Notes: a model not told the origin generated them from the sequence alone. A stretch of 10,067 nucleotides of DNA from an uncultured Methanobrevibacter sp. (GCF_937906425.1 NZ_CALCYR010000278.1:1-10067); one strand, 5' to 3'. Shown: positions 1-6,168, counted from the first letter of the stretch. A program made the numbers and translations.

Positions 1-178
1 TTAAAGTTCTTTCTTTTCACTTTTTTTATTTTTTTTATTTTTTAATTTTTTTTATTATTTAAAAATTATTTTTAAAATTTTATTTAATTTGGTATCTTAT
101 TTTCTTTTTTAAGAATTTTAATTAATTATTTTTAAAAATAGTTGTTTTCAGTTTAAAGTTACTGTTTTTAGATTTTAA
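1..178. other. T-rich intergenic spacer at left edge
   Basis: The stretch has no open frame of note and is dominated by T-runs on the + strand, above all in the first 60 bases. If a + strand gene ends just left of the window, these runs would be its archaeal T-tract terminator; this cannot be seen here. It lies downstream of the minus-strand ligase, whose own terminator is listed separately. Confidence 0.5.
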
Positions 179-210
179 GAAAAAATAGAAGATTAAATAA
201 TTAATCTTCT
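179..210 (-). terminator. Hairpin plus T-run terminator overlapping the ligase stop codon
   Basis: Bases 187-196 and 201-210 are perfectly complementary (10-bp stem, 4-base loop ATAA). Read on the minus strand, the stem is followed by one A and then six T (185-180). The TAA stop codon of the acyl-CoA synthetase (203-201) is inside the downstream arm of the stem region, so the hairpin forms from the very end of the reading frame. The layout is that of an intrinsic terminator; archaea mainly need the T-tract, so the hairpin may serve RNA stability instead. Confidence 0.65.
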
Positions 211-1694
211 TCTTGGGAATACATTTCCCTTAATTCTCTTCTAAGTAATTTCCATCCATTTACTCTTGGAAGTTTATCCATTGTAAATATTTTTCTAGGA
301 ACCTTGTATCTTGCCAGGTATTCCTTAGCGTATTCTATCAATCCTTCCTTGTCTTCTTCATCCTTCCAAACGACTGCTGCAACTGGAAGCTCTCCCCTAT
401 GACAGTCTCCAATACTGAAGATTGCAATTTCATCAACTTTCGGATACTTGATTAATATTTCCTCAACCTCTGTAGGATATATTTTCCAACCGCTCATTAC
501 AATCATGTCTTTCTTTCTGTCGGTGATGAACAAACGATTGTCCTCATCTATATAACCGATGTCTCCTGTTAAAAACCATCCGTCTTCTAGGAATGATTCC
601 TTTGTTTCCTTTTCCATTCCCCAATATCCTTTAGCTATTGCAGGTCCTCTTAAGGCTATTTCTCCATGCTCATATTTGCCTAGAATCTTGTCTGAATCAT
701 CTTCATCCACTATCTTTAGCTCTGAAAAGCAGACTGGATGACCTACACTTTCAAATCTGTCTGCTGTCTCATAGTCTTCAGGTCTGATTACAGTTCCTGT
801 ACCGATAACGATTGTTTCAGACAATCCATATGCGTTAATGATTGGAATGTGATATTGGTCCATGAATTTCTTCCAGATTTTTCTATGCAATGGTCCTCCT
901 CCGCTGATGATTTCCCTGACTGTGAAAAGCTTTTTTCTCTTTTCCTTTTCAAGATTTGTCAAGGTGTGAATCACTGGAGGCATACCTGAAAGGACACTGA
1001 CATTTTCCTTATCGCAAAGCTCAAGGTACTGGTTTATTTCAAAGAATTCCATCATAATGTAAAGGGCTCCTGCCCTTAAGGCAGCAACTGCCCATGAAAT
1101 GCCTACATGAGCCATTGGATATATGCAGAGGAAGGTGTCATTTTCCTTCAATGTCAAAACGTCACATGCATTATGGATTGAGGTAAACCAGTTTCCGTGA
1201 GTCAACATGGATCCCTTAGGCTTTCCTGTTGTTCCTGAAGTGTATTGCAATTGGCATAAGTCATCCCAATCAGTTTCCTCTGCAGAGAGCACTTCACTTC
1301 CTAAAAACTCTTCACAATTTTCCATGATGTGATATTCTGCATTAATGTTTGAGATTGTGTCGATGGCATCTTCATCACATATGATCAGTTTTGCCTTTGA
1401 ATCATTTACCATATATTCAATTTCTGCACTTGTAAGAATTCTATTGCTTGGAATAGCTATTGCGCCTATTCTCCATATTGCAAATAGTGAAAATATATAT
1501 TCTGGAGAGTTGTTTAAATAGATTAATACTCTATCTCCCTTTTCTATTCCCTTTTCCTTTAGCAATCTTCCAATTCCTGAAACAATTGAGAGTATTTGGG
1601 AAGAATTGTATCTGATATTTCTTTCTGGAGAATAAAAAACCTCTTTATCTAATCTGCAAGCATTTGCATCTAGGAATGTAGTGATATTTAACAT
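201..1694 (-). CDS. AMP-forming acyl-CoA synthetase (AMP-binding superfamily)
   Basis: Adenylate-forming ligase: it activates a carboxylic acid with ATP to an acyl-AMP and passes it to a thiol, normally coenzyme A. The frame open from 1712 gives 503 residues, usual for the family. Using that numbering, the ATP-binding loop YTSGTTGKPKG is at 157-167, the A5 motif AYGLSE at 294-299, TGD at 382-384, the hinge region with DRKKD at 398-402 and GWK at 408-410, and the A10 lysine at 488. The motif set is complete, so it should be active, but the residue before the A10 lysine is Trp where Gly is usual. I start the gene at the second Met (1694) because GAGGG lies six bases ahead of it; the upstream ATG (1712) has no such site. 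Substrate is not predictable: medium or long fatty acid, or an aryl or branched acid. It is cytoplasmic, with no signal peptide or membrane segment. It follows the AksF-like gene on the same strand. Confidence 0.9.
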   Translation of the reverse strand: MLNITTFLDANACRLDKEVFYSPERNIRYNSSQILSIVSGIGRLLKEKGIEKGDRVLIYLNNSPEYIFSLFAIWRIGAIAIPSNRILTSAEIEYMVNDSKAKLIICDEDAIDTISNINAEYHIMENCEEFLGSEVLSAEETDWDDLCQLQYTSGTTGKPKGSMLTHGNWFTSIHNACDVLTLKENDTFLCIYPMAHVGISWAVAALRAGALYIMMEFFEINQYLELCDKENVSVLSGMPPVIHTLTNLEKEKRKKLFTVREIISGGGPLHRKIWKKFMDQYHIPIINAYGLSETIVIGTGTVIRPEDYETADRFESVGHPVCFSELKIVDEDDSDKILGKYEHGEIALRGPAIAKGYWGMEKETKESFLEDGWFLTGDIGYIDEDNRLFITDRKKDMIVMSGWKIYPTEVEEILIKYPKVDEIAIFSIGDCHRGELPVAAVVWKDEEDKEGLIEYAKEYLARYKVPRKIFTMDKLPRVNGWKLLRRELREMYSQEED

Positions 1695-1700
1695 CTTATG

Positions 1701-1705
1701 CCCTC
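1701..1705 (-). promoter_or_regulatory. Ribosome binding site deciding the ligase start
   Basis: GAGGG on the minus strand sits six bases before the ATG at 1694-1692 and inside the frame opened by the earlier ATG at 1712. It matches part of the AGGAGGTGA core, favouring the inner start and a 497-residue protein. Confidence 0.5.
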
Positions 1706-1746
1706 TTATCATTGTAATTAATTTTTAATTATTAGTCTTATTTTTA

Positions 1747-1947
1747 ATTTAAAGAACTTTTATTAGTTTTTTAATTCTTTATTTTTTATTTAAAGAATTT
1801 TTATTAGTTTTAAAAGTTTTTATTTTATTTTTATTTTTTATTTAAAGAATTTTTATTAGTTTTAAAAGTTTTTATTTTTAATTTTATTTTAAATTTTGAT
1901 TTAAAGAACTTTTATTAGTTTAAAACTCTTTATTTTTAATTTAAAGA
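1747..1947. repeat. Five irregularly spaced copies of ATTTAAAGAA motif
   Basis: The word ATTTAAAGAA, usually continued as C/T-TTTTATTAGTTT, begins at 1747, 1788, 1840 and 1899; a fifth, shortened copy (ATTTAAAGA) begins at 1939. Start-to-start distances are 41, 52, 59 and 40 bases. The copies at 1788 and 1840 share a longer unit that also includes TTTAAAAGTTTTTATTTT. The array fills most of the gap between aksF and the ligase. No gene is seen in this gap. It may be slippage or duplication of AT-rich spacer, or a repeated binding site. Confidence 0.7.
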
Positions 1948-2000
1948 TCTTTTGTCATTTTAAGGATTTGTATTGTGTTAATTTATTTTTGCTTTTTAAT

Positions 2001-2999
2001 TTACAATAATCTTTGGATTTCACTTATTATTTCCTTAGTTACTTCCATTGTCTTATTGTTTCCGCCTAAATCTGGTGTTAAGCATTTTCCTTTTTCCAAA
2101 ACATTTTCACAGGCATTTTTCACTGTTTTTGCATAGTAATCCTCATTTAAATATTCAAGCATCATTGAAACGGATAATATCATTGCAATTGGGTTTGATA
2201 TGTTTTGCCCAGCTATGTCAGGTGCAGATCCGTGAACAGGTTCAAACAATCCATGTTTGTCGCCAATGTTTCCGGAAGGTGCAAGTCCCAATCCTCCAAC
2301 AAGGCCTGCTGAAGCGTCTGACAGTATGTCTCCAAATAGGTTTGATGTAACGATTACATCAAATTCCTGTGGCTTTGTAAGAAGGTACATTGCAGTTGCG
2401 TCAACATAGTAGTCATTTGTTTTTATATTTGGAAATTCCTCTGCAACCTTATAAAATGAGTCTTTAAATACTCCATCTGTCTTTTTCAGGACATTTGCCT
2501 TGTGTACACAGGTTACAGATTCTTTATTGAGTTTAATTGCCTGATTGAATGCAAGGCGTGAAATTCTTTCGCTTGCCTTTCTTGTGATTATCCTTTTTGC
2601 AACAGCCTTGTCCCCTGTTTCAGTTTCTTCTCCTGAATAGAGACCTTCAGTATTTTCCCTGACTATTAAAAAGTCCAGATCATCAAATAGGCAGTTTACT
2701 CCTTTAAATGATTTTACAGGTCTTAGATTTGCATAAACATCCAAGGCTTGTCTAAGAGTAATTATTGGACTTTTCTGACCTGGTGTTGATGTGATTGCAC
2801 CAAAAAGGGTTGCCTTTGCATTTTTTGCAATTTTTATTGTTTCCTCAGGGATGGTTGTCTGATTTTTTTCAAAGCATTCCCTTCCGGCTTCAGCCTCTAT
2901 AAAATCAATGTTCAGGTCTAAGGATTCAAGAACTGCTACTCCTGCTTCAGTCACTTCCTTGCCTATTCCATCTCCATCTATTCTTGCTATCCTTATCAT
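2001..2999 (-). CDS. aksF: Homoisocitrate/isopropylmalate-type dehydrogenase, probably AksF
   Basis: A 332-residue member of the isocitrate/isopropylmalate dehydrogenase family, which oxidises and decarboxylates a 2-hydroxy-3-carboxy acid with NAD(P) and a divalent metal. Visible: N-terminal GDGIGKEV (9-16), LR (82-83) with LDVYANLRP (86-94), RENTEGLY (114-121), the lysine of HKANVLKKTDG (K167), metal-binding Asp at 200, 224 and 228 (GDILSD), and the cofactor loop HGSAPDIAG (256-264). Length and motifs are complete. In methanogens one paralogue (LeuB) makes leucine, another (AksF) extends 2-oxo acids to 2-oxosuberate for coenzyme B and perhaps biotin. GAIT followed by SPIITLR (67-83) resembles AksF as I remember it from Methanocaldococcus; RENTEGLY and the C-terminal half are shared with LeuB, so the assignment is about 60 percent AksF. 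An AAGGA site lies about 12 bases before the ATG. No aconitase-type or homocitrate synthase gene is beside it. Confidence 0.85.
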   Translation of the reverse strand: MIRIARIDGDGIGKEVTEAGVAVLESLDLNIDFIEAEAGRECFEKNQTTIPEETIKIAKNAKATLFGAITSTPGQKSPIITLRQALDVYANLRPVKSFKGVNCLFDDLDFLIVRENTEGLYSGEETETGDKAVAKRIITRKASERISRLAFNQAIKLNKESVTCVHKANVLKKTDGVFKDSFYKVAEEFPNIKTNDYYVDATAMYLLTKPQEFDVIVTSNLFGDILSDASAGLVGGLGLAPSGNIGDKHGLFEPVHGSAPDIAGQNISNPIAMILSVSMMLEYLNEDYYAKTVKNACENVLEKGKCLTPDLGGNNKTMEVTKEIISEIQRLL

Positions 3000-3036
3000 T
3001 ATTAACAGAATCCTTTTTTCCTTAAATAAAAATTTA

Positions 3037-3105
3037 ATAAATAAAATAAATAAAATAAATAAATTAATAAAATAAATAAAATAAATAAAATAAATAAAAT
3101 AAAAT
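3037..3105. repeat. A-rich simple repeat (ATAAAATAA-like units)
   Basis: Roughly 70 bases made of ATAAA/ATAA units, several in exact 9-base periodicity (ATAAAATAA). It is one of the few spacer stretches that is A-rich, not T-rich, on the + strand. It covers the zone where the aksF promoter or leader should be, read on the minus strand as a T-rich tract. Confidence 0.75.
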
Positions 3106-3127
3106 ATGAATAGATAATTAAAATGTC

Positions 3128-3167
3128 AAAAATATTGATTTTCTTCATTAATGAGGCTAATATTTTT
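3128..3167. repeat. Nested inverted repeat with TCATTAATGA core
   Basis: Outer arms AAAAATATT (3128-3136) and AATATTTTT (3159-3167) are exact complements. Between them is the perfect 10-base palindrome TCATTAATGA (3145-3154). It lies about 130 bases upstream of the aksF start and 240 upstream of the HEAT TATA box. It could be a repressor site or an RNA hairpin; nothing decides between these. Confidence 0.4.
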
Positions 3168-3211
3168 TAATATTTTAATTATTTTCGTATTTTATTATTT
3201 TAAATTTTTTT

Positions 3212-3245
3212 AAATCTATGATTTTTAAATATTTAAAATAGATTT
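3212..3245. repeat. Imperfect 34-bp inverted repeat
   Basis: AAATCTAT (3212-3219) pairs with ATAGATTT (3238-3245), and within lies the perfect 16-base palindrome TTTTAAATATTTAAAA (3223-3238). The word GATTTTTAAATAT also recurs directly at 3220 and 3241, 21 bases apart. Such structures arise fairly easily in AT-rich DNA. Confidence 0.4.
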
Positions 3246-3402
3246 TTAAATATAATAATTATATCTCATTTAAAGTATTTTAATCTTTTTTAATTTTCTT
3301 ACTATGATGTATATGTATGTGCATTATTGGTTTCTTTTATTTTGCAGTGTTTTGGTTTTTTTAAATTTTATTTGTATAGTATAATACTGTTCGTAATATA
3401 TA

Positions 3403-3416
3403 GAAAGGTTTATATA
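3403..3416 (+). promoter_or_regulatory. BRE/TATA promoter of the HEAT-repeat gene
   Basis: AGAAAG (3403-3408) followed by TTTATATA (3409-3416) is a close match to the methanogen BRE-TATA arrangement and the best one in the window. Transcription would begin near 3440, leaving an untranslated leader of about 100 bases before the ATG at 3538. Confidence 0.7.
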
Positions 3417-3537
3417 CCTATAAATTAAAATAATAATTAAGTATATGTAATTATAAAAATTGATAATAAGTAAAATTATTATTGATTAATAATTCCTTGC
3501 ATTAAAAATATATTTGGATAATTAGGATGGTAATATT

Positions 3538-4005
3538 ATGGAAAAATCAATTGAAGATTTAATTTTAGACTTAAAAGATTCTGATGATTTTGTTAAGGAA
3601 GAAGCAGTAGGTTTACTTGAACTTAAAGGTGAAGAAGCTGTAGAACCTCTTATTGGTGCTTTAGGTCAAAGAAATAAGGATATTAAAATAAATGCTGCAG
3701 ATATTTTAGGTGCTATTGGTGATACCAAAGCAATTCCAGCTTTAATTAAAACTTTAAATGATAGAAATAAACTTGTAAGAAGAGCTGCTTCCACTGCTTT
3801 AACTAAAATGGGTGATGAGGCTATTGAACCTGTTATGGAACTTTTAGATAATGACAAATGGAGAGTTAGAGGAGCTGCATGTTGGATTTTAGAAGCTTTA
3901 AATGCAACTGAAGCTATTCCAAAACTCGAAGAATTATTGGAAGACGAAAGTTCTTTTGTACAATATGGTGCTAAGGACGCTCTTTCTAAACTTAAAACTG
4001 AATAG
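3538..4005 (+). CDS. HEAT-repeat (PBS-lyase type) scaffold protein
   Basis: 155 residues made almost wholly of five helical HEAT-like repeats of 30-31 residues: about 4-33, 34-64, 65-94, 95-125 and 126-152. Repeat starts are easy to see as AVEPLIGAL, AIPALIKTL, AIEPVMELL and AIPKLEELL, each followed by a D/N-rich turn, a V(R/K)-type second helix with an Ala pair, and an L..(I/M)GD turn. Proteins of this kind bind other proteins; some relatives act on phycobilin lyase-like substrates, but there is no catalytic signature here and methanogens lack phycobilins. It is acidic, cytoplasmic, and has no signal or membrane segment. GGATGG (3525-3530) gives a strong ribosome site seven bases before the ATG, and the promoter is good, so it is probably well expressed. 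It stands alone with long spacers on both sides; partner unknown. Confidence 0.85.
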   Translation: MEKSIEDLILDLKDSDDFVKEEAVGLLELKGEEAVEPLIGALGQRNKDIKINAADILGAIGDTKAIPALIKTLNDRNKLVRRAASTALTKMGDEAIEPVMELLDNDKWRVRGAACWILEALNATEAIPKLEELLEDESSFVQYGAKDALSKLKTE

Positions 4006-4020
4006 ATAGTTTTAATTCTC

Positions 4021-4090
4021 TTTTTCTTTTTACTTTTTACTTTTACTTTTTAACCTTTTTTTTACTTTTTTTTTTACTTTTTTCACTTTT
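4021..4090 (+). terminator. T-tract terminator zone after the HEAT-repeat gene
   Basis: Starting 15 bases after the stop codon there are many consecutive T5-T9 runs on the coding strand, interrupted by single A or C bases. This is the expected form of archaeal T-tract termination. No stable hairpin is evident. Confidence 0.6.
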
Positions 4091-4094
4091 TTAC

Positions 4095-4230
4095 TAATTT
4101 TATCATTTTTTTACTATTTTTAGCTATTTTAAGATTTTATTTAATAAAAATTTTTAATAATTTTATCATTTTTTTTACTATTTTTAGCTATTTTTATAAT
4201 TTTTTTATAAAAATTTTTAATAATTTTATC
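4095..4230. repeat. 63-bp tandem duplication (2.2 copies)
   Basis: A 63-base unit starting TAATTTTATCATTTTTTT spans 4095-4157, is repeated with few changes at 4158-4220, and the first ten bases occur a third time at 4221-4230. Both full copies contain TTTACTATTTTTAGCTATTTT and AAAAATTTTTAA. It lies in the 386-base spacer between the HEAT and winged-helix genes, downstream of the terminator zone; no other gene is seen there. Confidence 0.8.
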
Positions 4231-4280
4231 TTTAATGACTTTTTAAAATTATTATTTTTCATACACTCTCTATAAGTTTA

Positions 4281-4288
4281 TTTATAAT
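4281..4288 (+). promoter_or_regulatory. Possible TATA box of the winged-helix gene
   Basis: TTTATAAT lies 104 bases before the ATG at 4392. It is a reasonable but not strong match, with no clear BRE. Transcription would begin near 4310, close to the TAGTATTG word that also occurs in the nikR leader. Confidence 0.4.
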
Positions 4289-4391
4289 GTTTTACAAAAT
4301 ATTATTAATTTAGTATTGGCAGATTAAATTTTATTTTTAATTAAATTTTATTTTTTATCAAATTTTATTTTATTTCTTAAAAGGGTATACT

Positions 4392-4856
4392 ATGATTACA
4401 ATAACAAAAAAAGAAGAAGATGTTTTAAACCATATTAAAGCTCATGGCAATGCTTATGATGAATTTATACCAATGTCTCTTATTAAAGATGAAATGAATA
4501 TTTATGAGCATGATTTAAATGATTTATTAAATAGTTTAAAAGCCTTAGGTCTTGTCATTTATGAAAATTCCAATGTTAAATTGGAACGTGTTGAAGAGGA
4601 AATAAATACTGTGGATTCAAAACAGGACGTTCTTTTGGCTGAATTGAATCAAAAGGAAAAGGCTTCATTTGAGCTTATAAAAAGATTAGTTGATGATGAA
4701 AATATGGTTTCAAGATACAAGATTGAAGGAAGTCTTCTTTATGGCGACTTACATTTAACTGATTTTAGAATGTATCACATTATCTTATCTTTGGAAAATA
4801 AAGGGCTTATTGAACCTATTTATAAGGAAAATGGGGATTATTATAAGCTTTTATGA
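4392..4856 (+). CDS. Small protein with two winged-helix-like halves, putative regulator
   Basis: A 154-residue, soluble, charged protein I do not recognise. Its two halves look alike: residues 4-66 and 86-154 each begin with a K-E-rich helix (TKKEEDVLNHIK; NQKEKASFELIK), go on to a middle helix pair, and end with a recognition-like helix and a wing (LLNSLKALGLVIYEN; IILSLENKGLIEPIYKENG). This is the pattern of winged helix-turn-helix domains, with a linker at about 67-85. It may bind DNA, or act as a protein-protein adaptor like many archaeal tandem winged-helix proteins. It has no metal-binding Cys/His cluster. AAAAGGG seven bases before the ATG is a good ribosome site. It stands alone; the convergent hydrolase is 217 bases downstream. 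Function unknown. Confidence 0.75.
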   Translation: MITITKKEEDVLNHIKAHGNAYDEFIPMSLIKDEMNIYEHDLNDLLNSLKALGLVIYENSNVKLERVEEEINTVDSKQDVLLAELNQKEKASFELIKRLVDDENMVSRYKIEGSLLYGDLHLTDFRMYHIILSLENKGLIEPIYKENGDYYKLL

Positions 4857-4868
4857 TTAATTTTTAAA

Positions 4869-4925
4869 TTTTTATCTCTTTTTATCTCTTTTTATCTCTT
4901 TTTATCTCTTTTTATCTCTTTTTAT
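4869..4925 (+). repeat. Five 10-bp repeats TTTATCTCTT, also T-tract terminator
   Basis: The unit TTTATCTCTT is repeated exactly five times at 4871-4920, with T-rich ends either side. It gives a T5 run every 10 bases, directly after the winged-helix gene, so it can serve as its terminator. Exact helical phasing of T-runs also predicts bent DNA. Confidence 0.85.
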
Positions 4926-4964
4926 TAATTTTTATCAGATGTTTTGCTTTTGATTTTTATTTTA

Positions 4965-5060
4965 TTTTTTCTATTTTTATTTAATTTTTAATTTTAGGTT
5001 TTTCGGATTTTTTTATTCTGTTTTTTCTATTTTTATTTAATTTTTAGATTTTAGGTTTTT
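4965..5060. repeat. 56-bp-period imperfect tandem repeat
   Basis: TTTTTTCTATTTTTATTTAA with a following TTTTTA...TTTTAGGTTTTT occurs at 4965-5003 and again at 5021-5060, 56 bases apart. It lies between the converging winged-helix and hydrolase genes. Confidence 0.7.
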
Positions 5061-5073
5061 TTAGAAATTATTC

Positions 5074-5874
5074 TTATTCCAGTTTTTCTAAAAATTCATT
5101 GATCATATTGTCTATTTTTTCAATATTTCTTCCAATTAAAAGGTTATGTTTGGTATTCTCAAGAAATATAATCTCTGAATTTCTTATGTTTTTATGGATT
5201 TCCTCCTGGTGTTCAATGTCGGTTAATTCGTCATCCTCTCCTCCTATGATAAGTGTTGGAGATGTGATTTTATAAAGATTTTCCTTGATATCTAATGTAT
5301 TTCCAGCTTTTATTCCTTCAAGAATTCCTTCACAGTCTGCTTCCTTTGAAGCATTTATTTTAATTGTCTCCAGTGTTTGCCTATTTTTTTCCAAAATCTC
5401 TTCACAAAGGCAATATGGGATTATGGTGTCATAAAAGTGAAGGAAATCAATTTTAATGGCCTTTTCAAATGATTTGAAAATTGCCTCCAGATGTGGTGTA
5501 AACTCACAAAAGCTTGACATGATAATCTCTCCCTTGACCATCTCATTATGCTTTGCAGTGAAGTTCATTGCAATGTTTCCTCCTAATGAAAGGCCAATGA
5601 GAACTACCTTATCTATATTCAATGACTTTAGCAAATAAAAGAGATCTTCTGTATAACAATCTATTGTGATTTCCCTTTTTCCTTTTTCAGATTCTCCATG
5701 TCCTCTAAGGTCAAAAATCAATGTTTGATAGTTTTCATTTAATTTTTCGCTTAATATTTTCCAATAATTGAGGTTATCGGATAATCCATGTACAAATACA
5801 ATTGTAAAATCACTTTTTGGATTTCCATTAAGCTCGTAATTGATTAAAATATCATTAACTTTTATTTTAGCCAT
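5074..5874 (-). CDS. Alpha/beta-fold serine hydrolase
   Basis: A 266-residue hydrolase of the alpha/beta-fold superfamily (esterase, thioesterase or C-C hydrolase). The oxyanion motif FVHG is at 27-30, DLRGHGES at 55-62, and the nucleophile elbow GLSLGG at 94-99 with Ser96. Asp214 or Asp215 in GGEDDELT and His243 in NTKHNLL complete the triad, all at normal spacing. A mostly helical lid lies at about 125-200. There is no signal peptide, so it acts in the cytoplasm. The lid region is the substrate-deciding part and gives no clear hint. A short GTGA-type ribosome site lies seven bases before the ATG. It diverges from nikR across 385 bases and shares no operon. No T-run is found on its own strand after the stop, so its transcript may extend into the opposite-strand neighbour. 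Confidence 0.88.
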   Translation of the reverse strand: MAKIKVNDILINYELNGNPKSDFTIVFVHGLSDNLNYWKILSEKLNENYQTLIFDLRGHGESEKGKREITIDCYTEDLFYLLKSLNIDKVVLIGLSLGGNIAMNFTAKHNEMVKGEIIMSSFCEFTPHLEAIFKSFEKAIKIDFLHFYDTIIPYCLCEEILEKNRQTLETIKINASKEADCEGILEGIKAGNTLDIKENLYKITSPTLIIGGEDDELTDIEHQEEIHKNIRNSEIIFLENTKHNLLIGRNIEKIDNMINEFLEKLE

Positions 5875-5935
5875 GTTTTCACTTTTGTTTTAATTTTTTT
5901 AAATAGTTTTTATTTTAATAATAATTATTAAAATC

Positions 5936-5946
5936 TTATAAATAAG
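5936..5946 (-). promoter_or_regulatory. Possible TATA box of the hydrolase
   Basis: On the minus strand ACTTATTTATAAG-like sequence, preceded by a run of A, gives a fair TATA box about 65 bases before the ATG. Transcription would start near 5912, with a leader of about 38 bases. Confidence 0.4.
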
Positions 5947-5951
5947 TTTTT

Positions 5952-5996
5952 ATGATTTTTATGATTTTTATGATTTTTATGATTTTTATGGTTTTT
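5952..5996. repeat. 9-bp tandem repeat ATGATTTTT (4 exact + 1 variant)
   Basis: Four perfect copies of ATGATTTTT at 5952-5987 are followed by the variant ATGGTTTTT (5988-5996). It abuts the proposed hydrolase promoter on its upstream side, so copy number changes might alter promoter context. Confidence 0.85.
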
Positions 5997-6160
5997 TAAT
6001 AGTTATTTTACTGGTTTTTATTTTTTAAATGATTTTAAAATCTTTTTAACTATTGTATTTATTTTTCAAATTCCACTTATTTAATCCTTGTTTTTTTATA
6101 GATTATTGTATTTTCTTTTTAAAAAAAGTCTTAACATAGTTAATAATTTAATCAGTAATA

Positions 6161-6168
6161 TTTATATG
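6161..6168 (+). promoter_or_regulatory. TATA box of nikR
   Basis: TTTATATG, about 98 bases before the chosen ATG, with transcription expected near 6190. It directly abuts the two dyads described as the operator candidate. Confidence 0.55.

Larger units (their letters stand above)
3000..3537. other. Divergent intergenic region of aksF and the HEAT-repeat gene
   Basis: 538 bases without a convincing gene. It holds an A-rich simple repeat next to aksF, two palindromic structures (3128-3167 and 3212-3245), a TATA box at 3409-3416 for the HEAT-repeat gene, and its leader of about 100 bases. The leader can fold a 7-bp hairpin, ATAATAA at 3463-3469 with TTATTAT at 3476-3482. A 26-codon frame at 3304-3384 was considered and not called. 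Confidence 0.5.

Noticed and set aside
559..989. Plus-strand open frames inside the ligase
   Set aside because: They are mirror frames of a gene with complete ligase motifs and show no family features. The same holds for opposite-strand frames at 2048-2350, 3666-3857, 5456-5638, 6380-6583 and 8825-9040.
3300..3360. Less AT-rich patch as a tRNA or small RNA gene
   Set aside because: No cloverleaf, T-loop consensus or strong stem can be drawn; structured RNAs in such genomes usually stand out by much higher GC.
3304..3384. 26-codon frame starting ATGATGTATATG that would encode a hydrophobic peptide
   Set aside because: No ribosome binding site, placed upstream of the TATA box of the next gene, and a T-rich spacer readily yields Phe/Leu/Val-rich frames.
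4871..4920. CRISPR-like array
   Set aside because: Units are 10 bases with no spacers; this is a simple tandem repeat, and no cas genes are present.
5056..5095. Inverted repeat TTTTTAGAAA / TTTCTAAAAA around the hydrolase stop codon as a terminator
   Set aside because: The loop is long, the stem is all A-T but one pair, and no T-run follows on the minus strand.
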